Source: Anaeramoeba flamelloides
Lineage: Eukaryota > Metamonada > Anaeramoebidae
DNA: 64,000 nt
NCBI GenBank assembly: GCA_027625915.1
Contig: JANTQA010000070.1
Location: 6,701,001 to 6,765,000, forward strand
Reading direction: 5' to 3'
Position 1 is the first letter of the stretch. Every line of letters begins with the position of its first letter. Below the pieces are notes generated by a model. That model had not been told where the DNA came from and did not search any database. It worked only from the letters and a program-made list of their open reading frames with translations. Below are positions 42,397 through 52,136 of the stretch, one piece after another. The position numbers were made by a program, and so were the translations under genes.

Positions 42397-43141
42397 GTAT
42401 GTTTTTTTTCTTTTACTTTTGTTTTTCTTTTTCTTTTTCTTTTTTCTATTTTTTTTTAGTAATATTCAATCTCACACAAAGCAACATTAAAAAAATACCA
42501 CTTAAAGTCTAAATTTAAAAAGGAAATTTTCGAACATTGTGACATAAATTCCTTTTTGTGTTTTTTTCTCATTCGAAGTAAATTTTTTAGAACCGTTTAA
42601 TACCCTTTTCCGTTTTTTTTTTTTTCCTTTTTGCTGTGCTTTGACTTTAAAGAATTTTTTGGTTCACTGAAACCTCAAAAAGTGTAAAAACAACAATATC
42701 TATTTCGTTGTAATTTTGAATAGTTTTTGCAACTTCACAAATCAGTTAAAAGTATTTCTGATTTTATCAAAATCTCAAAGCAATATAATTGTTTTTAATT
42801 TAACAAAATCATAGTTAAGTTAATTTGTGTGTTTCACAATCCAACTGCAAAGAGAATATTAACGAGTGGACTAAATAAAATCATAATAATATGAAAAATT
42901 TGAGTATTTTTGTCAGTTGAAGGTAAATAATCTGTGATTTTTTACCTTTAGATAGTTACTCAAATTGAACTCATGATTATAATATTGGCTCGCTGAATAT
43001 ATATAAGAAACGTATAAATAGGCTTTTAACAATACAAAGACATGTAAGATGACTCTTTAAATATATTTTAAAAAAGAATGGATAAGATACACTCGTATGA
43101 AAAAATAAAATTGAAAGAAAATTTTAAGTAAGACAAAACTA

Positions 43142-43576
43142 ACCATTTGGGGAAAAAAGTGAAACAGAGAAAAAAAGCGACACAGGATTTTTAATTGGGA
43201 ACCTTAATAGAATCACAGAAACATGATAACAATATGAAAATCAATTAATAGGAGAAACAAAACAACTTCAAAGAATAATTCATTATATTATTATCGATCA
43301 AATCAACAAATACATTTTATATCCTCTTTTTCTATCAGAGATACAATTATTTTTGGGGATCTCAAAAACACTCAAATTTTCATAAAATTTGATCAATCAA
43401 ACAAATACTGTTATTAAAAAATAGTATTATAAAAACTATTAATATAATTAATCCTCCATTTTATCTTAAATAATTGAATTTTTTATTTACTAATTGATCT
43501 TACTTTTCATTTCCAGGTTCTATTAAAGTTTCCAATTAAAAATTGTATTTAACTTTTTTTTTTTTTTTCCAATGAT
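43142..43576. mobile_element. MITE family T, copy 2
   Basis: Starts ACCATTTGGGGAAAAAAG, has TTTTTAATTGGGAAC and, near the right end, GGTTCTATTAAAGTTTCCAATTAAAAA and an AATCATTGGAAAA end when reversed (given here in separate blocks). It aligns with 6973-7380 over its whole length. Inside the importin intron. No coding capacity. Confidence 0.8.
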
Positions 43577-43898
43577 TATACTTTCTTTAACATTTCATGT
43601 TAATAATAAAGTTTATTAACAATATAATCAACTTTACAAGACCACAAATTCTTGAGGGTATTGTGTTTCTTGTTGTTAACAGTACTTCGATTTTTAAAAG
43701 TCTCTAGTCGAGAAAAAAAGGTGTTTTTTTGGGATAAAAAATTACAAATCGATAACAAATGAATTTTAGTTTAATTCAACTTTGGGATATTTACTTTAAT
43801 AGGTAATAACTTATAGTTTTAGAAAATTCTCTATTCATCCAATAAAACTGAAATATAGAAGAAAGAAATCACTAATGAAAATGTCCGATGTTTTCCAG

Positions 43899-44204
43899 GA
43901 TTTAAAAGAATCTAGTAAAATCTATGGCTTTACTCTATTCATTTGGATCCTGGAAAATCAAACGGAAGCGTACTAGGCCTTTCAGAATTCAAAAGAATCG
44001 AGTAAAGTCTCTATGATTTCAATCTATTCTTTTAAATCCGGAAAATCTAACGAGAGTGTCCGTCAAGTGCATGTGTTTTACTCTATTCTTTTAAATTCTA
44101 GAAAACCTAACGAAAAGTGTCCTAGGTTTTTTTTACTTTTTGAAATAAACCGAAAATTTTAATAAATTTTCTGTTTATTTCAAAAATTAATAAAAACCTA
44201 ACGG
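43899..44204. repeat. Cluster of short palindromic repeats (types 1 and 2)
   Basis: Two whole type 1 units (43899-43965 and 43977-44050) and a half unit (about 44085-44110) have the plan TTTCCAG-ATTTAAAAGAAT-AGTAAA-centre-TTTACT-ATTCTTTT-AAATCCTGGAAA. A type 2 unit follows at 44126-44204 (TAGGTTTTTT, GAAATAAACCGAAAATTT, its complement, AAAAACCTAAC). The unit ends share AGGTTTT/AAAACCT. Units are nearly complete hairpins of 65-80 bp. Confidence 0.8.
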
Positions 44205-45194
44205 AAAATCAGATAAAGAATATTTTTTTCGATTAAAGAGATAAAAATTTCTTTAATTGTCCAAATAATTGATTCCCCGTTTTAAAGATATTTATTAGAT
44301 TTAAAATAATTTTGAAAGATATTATTATGATCGCTTAAGGACTACGTTTCCACCCTAGAGGGTTTTTAGTTATTGTGTTATTTTACATTCACTTCTCAAA
44401 AAGAAATTTCATTCTTGAAGAAATTGGATAAAAAATTGACCAATTTCAAAGTTAAAATCAACACAAACAAATAAAAAAAAAAAAAATTAAAAATAGATTT
44501 TTGAATGAAAATTTTAAAAAATAAATGGCTTTAAAGGATTTTCAAGTACAATTTCAGATTTTAAAACATTTCAAACTTGTAAAAGTAACTAAAAACAATA
44601 TTTAAAACAGCTTGAGAATTTTTTTTTGATTTTATAAATTTGAAATGGAAATTATGAAATGTAAAATCAAATTTTGGAATGGATCTAAGAAGGGTAAAAT
44701 TGTGAAAATTTCCCATTTTTTCCAAAAAGAAATTCTCATTTGGTAAATTTAACTGGGTTTTTTTAACTCTTTAAAGAGAGTTTTTATCAACGATTTCACT
44801 GTTTTTCGCCAGAAAACATAGTCCTTAGCTGTGAGAATAAGAAAAAAAATTATTTTTTTACTTTTAAATTGAAAAAAATCTTGGAAGAAAATTGGGTTTT
44901 TCAACATAAATTGTAAAATATCTTTCAAAATAATTTTTGATCAAAGATCTTTTATTAATAAACCTCATTAATTATAAGTGAAGTTATTAAAAAGTGAAAA
45001 ATTAACAAAATTTTAAAATTTTTTTTGAAAGAATTTTTTCCTGATTTTGTATTGAAAGATTAAATTTCAATTTTTTGATAAAAAATTACATAAAAGATCA
45101 TTTTGATTAATGTTTAAAACAAAACACTTCTTTGATTTTTTTTTTATTGTAATTTAAGGGTGGAGTTATAATTCCTCTTATTTGCTATTGGCTT

Positions 45195-45582
45195 TTTCTG
45201 AATTCAAAAAAATTGAGTAAAATCAAAGAATTTACTCAATTCTTTATAAATTAAAAAAAACCTAGGCACTTGGTGGCACTCTACGGTACTTTACGGCATT
45301 TTCTCTAATCCCTAAACTTATATTTTGGATTTTTTTTAAAAGATTCAAACATATCTTTATTATCCACTAGAGGTAAATAAAGATGATGGATCTTGTTTAT
45401 TAATAATATTAAAAATATAATTATTATTTAATATATTAGATATATTAATTTTTTTTTAATTCTGATATCCAGATTTTGCGATGATTTTCATAGGCTGAGC
45501 AGTCGTTAGGTTTTCCAGAATTTAAAAGAATAGAGTAAAATCAAAGATTTTACGCAATTCTTTTGAATCCTGGAAAACCTAG
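45195..45582. repeat. Two more type 1 palindromes
   Basis: Units at 45195-45252 (CTGAATTCAAAAAAATTG with its complement CAATTCTTTATAAATT) and 45511-45582 (AGGTTTTCCAGAATTTAAAA mirrored by TTTTGAATCCTGGAAAACCT). The second is the most complete example and shows the full AGGTTTTCCAG terminus on both sides. Confidence 0.8.
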
Positions 45583-46146
45583 ACACAATTCCATAGAAAA
45601 TGGTCCAAATCTTCAATCTATATCTAAATTTTTATTTTTTTATCATTCAACAAAATTGTGATTTAATTTTATTCATAAAATAAGAGTAACTGTTTAAATA
45701 ATCTATAAATTTTCATACTTATAAAATAGAAGTCAAAACCTTTCCATTTTAAATATTTTTAAAAAACTTCTTTTATTTGAGAAAATATTGAAATATTATG
45801 AAATCTTTGAAACAAAATAAATTAATAGTTTTTTTTAACAGTACAAGAGAATTCAAGATCTAACCTAAAAAATTGGTTAAATTTAAAGCGGCTCTATGAC
45901 CAAATTAATTTTCAATGTAAATATATTAAAAAAAAAACTTTAGATATTTTGGAGTAGTAGATTATATTTCCTCATCAATTGACTATTTGCACTAATGTAT
46001 AGTTTGATTTGTAAAAAAATTAAAAATTCTTCAAATTATTTTAAAATTTTATTTGACGAATATTATTAACATTATTAAAAAAAAACTTTACTAAAAATTC
46101 AACTCAAAAAAAAATAAAAATAAAACTTAAAAATAAAAACCAAAAG

Positions 46147-49136
46147 AAAAATGGGATGAATTATTAAATTTTATTATTGTCAGTCCACTTTCTAAAGATG
46201 ATTTATTAAGCGAATTAGGCTTATATTTGATCCAAGGTTTGACGATTTATATCGGCGATATATTATCTGCCAATGTTGAAACCTTTTTCCCAATTTTTGA
46301 AGAATGTTTAAAAGAGAATATGGCAATTAAAATTCGGGTCTCTTGCTTTAAAGCAGTAGCAACATTTGCGATTCATTGTGAAGAAGAAGAGGACAAAGAA
46401 ATGCTTAAAGAATTGTTTCCACATATGTTGAAGACATTAGAAACATTAATTGCCAATAAAAAATACGAAATAGCTGAGCATTGCTTAAGAGAGTTGATCC
46501 AATTAGCAGAATTTGAATCAAATTTTTTTTCAAAAGATATAAATTTATTAGTCGAATGTATGATCTCCTTGGTAGTTGAGTCAAATCTGGAAATAGGAGT
46601 AAGCAACTTGGCATTGGAAGTTTTAGTAAGTTTAATTGAAACCGCGCCACGTGTCGTGATGAAGGATCAGGATTTTTTACCCAAGATTTTACCATCATTG
46701 ATCGATATGCTAATTGACATTGATGAAGAAGACGAATGGGAAGAAGAAGAGGAAATTGAAGTATTACAAAATTCACAATATGCAGAAAATGCATTAGGCA
46801 GGATTGCGATATCGATTGGATCTGAATATTTATTTCCACATGTTTCCAAGTTATTACCTGATTTATTGACAAATTCAAATAATTGGAAACACCAAATCGG
46901 AGGATTACAATTACTTTCAACAATCTCAGATGGGTGTAGATTAGGGATGTTAGACGAGTTAAAGGCCATTTTACAAATTGTTTTGCCATATTTGCAAAAT
47001 AAAAATGATCGGATAAGACACTCTGCAATCAAATGTTTGGGCCATTTATCAAAGGATTTATCACCAAATTTACAAAATGAATATCATTCGGATATCATTC
47101 CAGCCTTAATTGAAATTATTGCAAACGACAGTAATAATTTTAATAGATCGGAGACTGTCAATACAATAATTTCATTTGTCGATCCAATTGATTCTTCGAA
47201 TGAAAATGATTTGCAAAATATCATTATATATTGTGATGAATTACTAGAAAAATTGTTAGATTTCTTCCCTCAGGGCAAAATTGAGCACCAAGAACTGATT
47301 ATTAGATTAATATCTGCAATTGCCTTAAAAATCGATTCCAATTTTATACCATATTATGATGTCTTAATGCCAATGATAAAGGAGGCGATTAAAAAAACAG
47401 ACAAAGAAAACCAAAGGTTACTGAGAGGGAAATTATTTGAGTGTGCCACAATTATTGGGAATTCATGTGGGATTGAAAAATTTGAAAAAGATGGGCATGA
47501 AATAATGGAATTCACACTCAAGCTATTTAACCAGGGGCTCAATAATGATGATCCACAAATTGATCATATTTTTTATTCCTGGTCTCGGATTAGTGCAACT
47601 TTAAAAGACAAATTTGTCGATTACTTGCAATATGTAATCGAGCCTTTAATTAATCAAGCATCTGTGGAATTGGAAAAGGTATTATTCAAGGACAAACAGG
47701 GCAATGAAATCGGGGAAAGGGAAGCAGAGAAATTGAGAGAAGAATGCGAAGTCATGATTTTTGGTGAAGACGAAACAGGAATTAAAACATATTCCATTCA
47801 AGACCGAATTACTGCTTTGGATAACTTGTTTATATTATCTCATGAATTAACAGAATTTTTTTTCCCATTTATTGAACAAATAATACCAATCGCCTTTGAC
47901 AATCTATCGATGTTTTATTCAGGCGACCTTAGGATATATTCCACTTTAATCATTTCAGAGTTAGTGAAAAGTGTTTATTTGTATGGCAAAAAAACTGATT
48001 TCAAGGAGCCCAATGAGGAATGGATGAATAACTTTTGCAAAGTATTATTTGAAAAAATTGGTAAATCATTAATCCAAGAAAGGGACCCTGCAGTTCTTGG
48101 GATCAAACTGAAATCGTTTTGCACGTGTTTGAAATACACCAAGGGTCTAGTAAATTCTGATTTAATAATACCATGCTTACAAATAATACCACAGTTATTA
48201 GAAGATTCCGACGAACGCAGATTAAAAATTATTTCAAGGCTCAATAATGACCAAGACAATGAACAAAATTTTGATAATGACAAGGCTGTGAAATTATTTC
48301 AAGGCGAAATTTTTGAAATGTCTGAGCAATCAATTAACGAAGAAACTATCAAATTGGAAATTGTAGAATCTTGTACAAAGATTATTAAATATCATTCAGA
48401 GCTGTATCTCGTATTCTTTCGAGAATTATTATTCCCCATTTGTGATCAGTATTTGAAAATTGAGAATATTTTAAATATCGATCGGCAAGTTGCCTTTTGC
48501 TTAATCGATGATATCTTTGAATACGCACCAATAGAATTGGTAAAATACTATTGGGGGAAAACTTATGAGTATTTTTTTAAAAATACCTTAGCCGATCACT
48601 CTGGTGTTAGACAGGCCGTAGTTTATGGTATCGGTGTCTGTGCGGAAAAGCTTGAAGACGACTTTATCCCCCAAATCAATGATTCGTTACAAATATTAAA
48701 TGAGGCACTATTAGAAAAGGATTCAAGAAATTCCAAAATGGCAGTTGCTTCTGATAATGCTATCTCTGCCTTGGCAAAAATTCTTTGGTTCCATTCAAAA
48801 AATATTAAGGATTTTGAAAAATATTTTAACCAATGGCTTAATTATTTACCAGTTTTTCAAGATATAGAAGAAGCTCAAATCACCTATAAATATTTGTGCT
48901 TATTTATTAAGGAATTTACAATCTCTTATTTCTGTAAGAATTTTGATCAATTAAAAGAAATTCTATCATTATTACTCGACATCTTCCATTCAGAATACGT
49001 CACAAACGAAACTAATATACAAATTACTGAAATAATTTCTCAAATAAGAAACCAAATCGATGAAAAGGAATTTGAGCAAATTATTAAATCTTTGGATTCA
49101 AATGAAATTATCGAAAAAATTAAAAATTTCTTATAA
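46147..49136 (+). CDS. Importin-5/Kap121-like karyopherin, exon 2
   Basis: The acceptor AAAAG is followed by two bases that complete the codon started in exon 1, then 995 codons to TAA. The joined protein is 1,119 residues, close to importin-5 (about 1,100). It is a HEAT solenoid throughout. Recognisable family landmarks are IRVSCFKAVATFAIHCEEEE, an acidic linker LIDIDEEDEWEEEEE corresponding to the conserved D.EDE.W segment of importin-5, NWKHQIGGLQLLSTISDGCR, RIRHSAIKCLGHLSKDLSP, and a C-terminal HSGVRQAVVYGIGVCAE repeat. The protein would carry cargo through nuclear pores and release it on RanGTP. A frame that starts only at 46227 lacks the first 26 residues of this exon and has no ATG, which agrees with the exon being internal. 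Confidence 0.93.
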
Positions 49137-49167
49137 ATAATTTTTTGTATTCTTTTTTACCTCATTT

Positions 49168-49198
<31 letters not shown>

Positions 49199-49441
49199 AA
49201 TTAAACACATTAGATTTAGAAATCCTATGAAATGAAAATGAAAATAAAAAAAATTAAATAAATATTTTTAATATATAATCTTTGAAATTTTGAAAAATTT
49301 CATTTATTTAATTTGATTGTTAGTGAGTTATTATTTGGAAAAAAAAAAATAATTAATCAATATTACTAAATTTAGATTTATTGTTTATACTTTTTACTTT
49401 TTTTCAAGTTTTTTGGTTTCTTCCCCTCTTTTGGGGTTATT

Positions 49442-49472
<31 letters not shown>

Positions 49473-49544
49473 GGGGGGTGAGATGAGTAAAAGTAATAAA
49501 AAAAAGAATTAGAAGAATTAGTAAAATTGTTAATGATTTTGATA
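49137..49544. other. Importin 3' region with a poly-T/poly-G junction
   Basis: T-rich DNA with a run of about 26 T (49447-49472) directly followed by six G. Such a T-G junction is unusual here. No gene is seen. Confidence 0.5.
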
Positions 49545-49742
49545 TTAAACAAAATGAAATTGTTCACGATTAGATCTTAAACAATGGGAACTAGATAAGA
49601 TCTTGAAATGAACTGGGCTTAAGCAACGTAAGCCAACCAAGAAAACTGAAGCATAATGAATTGACCTTTCCATATAATCTGTCCCAGTTGGCACTTGAAA
49701 TATGCTACAAGTATAGAGTAAGTATTTTGTGCAGACATTTTG
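49545..49742 (-). pseudogene. Candidate orphan terminal exon, 65 residues
   Basis: After a TTTTAG acceptor, a minus-strand frame is open for 65 codons to TAA with no ATG at its start. Its composition is unusual for this DNA: rich in Cys, Ser, His and Tyr (YLLYTCSIFQVPTGTDYMER, SIHYASVFLVGLRCLSPVHF), and G+C is clearly higher than on either side. No matching upstream exon is seen within the next kilobase on this strand, and no family is recognised. Alternatively the higher G+C marks a small non-coding RNA: the plus strand has a hairpin GGGCTTA-AGCAACG-TAAGCC at 49615-49634. Confidence 0.3.
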
Positions 49743-50831
49743 CTAAAACAAGATTTCATAAAACATGCAAAAAAAAAAAAAAAACCTAAACAAATAAAAA
49801 ATCAATTTCGAAAACCAATTCTTCTATTTAAAAACCAGAACTTTTTATATGTTTACTATCAGTAAAAGTACTCAAAAATAATTTGATTGGCAAAGTTTAG
49901 TTAATTTTTCATTAAAAAGTTATTGACTTTTACTTAAAAAATTGCTATTATTCCATGAATTAATAACATGAAATCTTTGATTTTTAATCAAAGAGGAAAT
50001 TGGTTCTCTTTAACTTTCTTCACTTTTTTAGGTATCAAGATTTCTTTTTCTTTATTTTTCCAAGAAGAAAATAAATAAAAATGTTTATTTCTCTTTATAC
50101 AATATTCAACAATTGATTTTTTTGATTTTTTCAACAGTTTTCTCGGTCAACTTTTTGTTAATCTTAATACTTTTCAAAATTAAATGTCTAAATTCAAGTT
50201 ACTTTTTGAAGGGATTTTGTTGACTTTTCTCAATAAGAATTCAATTTATATTTCAAATAACGAGATGATTATAATTTGAGATAAGCTTGGAAAAACTTTT
50301 CTTGACTCTTTCATAATTATTTTTGCTTTTATTTAAGAAACAAAATTATTTCATTTTGTTTTTTCTCATCTTTTTTAGATAAAAAACCCTTTTTGAGAAT
50401 TAATCAAGATTTGATGTTTTTTATTCATAAGGTGACTCCAAAGATAGAATCTATTGGAAGAATAAGTTATTAGGATTAGATTTAAATCCCATTATTCAAA
50501 AAACAATTATAAAATTAAAAATTAACAAAAGTTAGTTTAAATTGATTCTTAACACAATTAAACATATAATAAAAACACTGATAAATTTATCTAAAAATTC
50601 ATTTCTCCATTATTGCTTAATTCATAAAAAGATCAGGGTTTTGACAAAAGTTTTTCTTTTTGTATCAATCTCCAAAGAAAGCCAAAATATCTAATTTGTA
50701 AATTTTGAACAAAAAAAATTTTATTGATAAATAAAAATAGATTATTAATAAAATAACAATAATAATTTAAAATTGGATAGTAAATTTTAATTTTTTATTC
50801 TTTTTAAAAAGTCTTCGTAATTGTACAAATT
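49743..50831. other. Convergent intergenic spacer
   Basis: AT-rich DNA between the orphan fragment and the 3' end of the CCAR-like gene. No supported feature. Confidence 0.4.
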
Positions 50832-52136
50832 TTAAAGATTTGAACCAAATTTCTGCAACAGACGATCATAAAAAATCAAGCCATTAGTTGTAAATTTATG
50901 TAATATATTTAATAAATTATTTCTCGTTAATTCGTCACTTAATGAATGTAACGCTTGCAATAGCATTCTTCTTAACACGTATCTTTTATCGTTTAAATCA
51001 AAATATTTAAAAGCAATTTCAAGAGAATTTTCGTAATCGTTATTTTCTAATTTAATTCTTTCACCAAAATTCGTCAGAAAATCTAGAATTTGAAGAGCAA
51101 AATTTCTTTGTATTAATTCATTAAAAAGTTCGCCAAATAATGAAACTTCAAAGGTGTTTTCATGTGTGTCTTTTATGTTGTAATCTAAAATACCATCCAA
51201 AGAAATTAGCATTGGATTGCAGTCATTGATTCTTTTTTTTTTATAATAGTAATTGTCCATTGCTTTTAATATCAAATAATTCTGTGTTAAATTTTCATCA
51301 TCAGATTTGATGATTCCTGCTTTGATATCTAATTCTTTATCTAATTCTATATCAATCTTATTTTCAAATTCTTTTTCTTTGGATGATAATGATTTAATTT
51401 TATTCTCATTAAACTTTGGAATTATTTTCTCCAGATTTGAAGAATTCTGAACAAGTGCCGAATTAGATAAGTTTTTCACAATAAATATTAAAGTTCTTTC
51501 CATTCGATTATTTTTTCTTCGGTAATTAACAGTAAAAAATGGATAAAAATCACAGCCATTAAGATCCACCCCAGTTTGTTGTAGAAAAAGTCGTTTGGCG
51601 CAATTCAGAAAACAATTTTGTGGGTTGACACCATCAATTCTAGATGAATAACTACCCCCAACCAAAGATAAATTATTTCCATTGCTCCTAAAAATTAGAA
51701 ATTTTAATTGTTTCGAGATGTGCCTTCGATCAAAAACTGAAGAATTTTGTGGGATCTTCTTTAATTTATTTATACTCTGTTTTTTTTCTTCTTCAGTCTT
51801 CATATTTAATCCAGAAAATAAAACTACCTTTACATTAATGATAGTATTTTCTGATTGCTGTATTAAAGTCGAATAATATAATATTTGTCTTTGAGAACTT
51901 TGATTTGATAATAAAACTTTATTGATCATATTATTAGGCAAATTGTTTCTGATTTGTATGCTTGGGCTGGCGGTTTGGGTTTTTGGTTCATTAGACATAC
52001 TTCTTGGACCGCGGATGATTTGCAGGCCATCAGTGTTTTGTATTGTGGATTTTGTTTTTTTTGTTATTTTTAGCTCCTGAACTTTGTATTTTGATCTTTG
52101 GCTTCTTCCCTTTTTTATTATTTCTTGTTTAATCAT
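50832..52136 (-). CDS. CCAR1/CCAR2 (DBC1)-like protein with degenerate Nudix domain
   Basis: A 434-residue frame. After a basic, Ser/Gln-rich N-terminus, residues about 140-225 match the DBC1 Nudix-like domain: KQLKFLIF, LSLVGGSYSSRIDGVNP, CAKRLFLQQTGVDLNGCDFY, then RTLIFIV. No REx2EExGU Nudix box is present, as in animal CCAR proteins, where this domain is thought to bind rather than hydrolyse nucleotides. Near residue 330, VSLFGELFNELIQRNFALQI matches the conserved CCAR segment after the Nudix fold, and the end (AFKYFDLNDKRYVLRRML) resembles its EF-hand-like C-terminus. Animal relatives also have an N-terminal S1-like domain and a SAP domain, which are absent here unless on unseen upstream exons. 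CCAR proteins regulate transcription, splicing and deacetylases in the nucleus. The start at 52136 is the first ATG; the frame stays open for 9 codons before it. Confidence 0.8.
   Translation of the reverse strand: MIKQEIIKKGRSQRSKYKVQELKITKKTKSTIQNTDGLQIIRGPRSMSNEPKTQTASPSIQIRNNLPNNMINKVLLSNQSSQRQILYYSTLIQQSENTIINVKVVLFSGLNMKTEEEKKQSINKLKKIPQNSSVFDRRHISKQLKFLIFRSNGNNLSLVGGSYSSRIDGVNPQNCFLNCAKRLFLQQTGVDLNGCDFYPFFTVNYRRKNNRMERTLIFIVKNLSNSALVQNSSNLEKIIPKFNENKIKSLSSKEKEFENKIDIELDKELDIKAGIIKSDDENLTQNYLILKAMDNYYYKKKRINDCNPMLISLDGILDYNIKDTHENTFEVSLFGELFNELIQRNFALQILDFLTNFGERIKLENNDYENSLEIAFKYFDLNDKRYVLRRMLLQALHSLSDELTRNNLLNILHKFTTNGLIFYDRLLQKFGSNL

Larger units (their letters stand above)
42397..46146 (+). 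other. 3,750-nt importin intron with MITE and palindrome cluster
   Basis: Donor GTATGT, acceptor AAAAG, phase 1. It contains MITE T copy 2 (43142-43576), a run of type 1 and type 2 palindromes (43899-44204) and two further type 1 palindromes at 45195 and 45511. No exon-like segment was found in it. Confidence 0.75.

Noticed and set aside
46405-48283. Several minus-strand frames over importin
   Set aside because: Antisense shadows of a long, strongly supported plus-strand exon.
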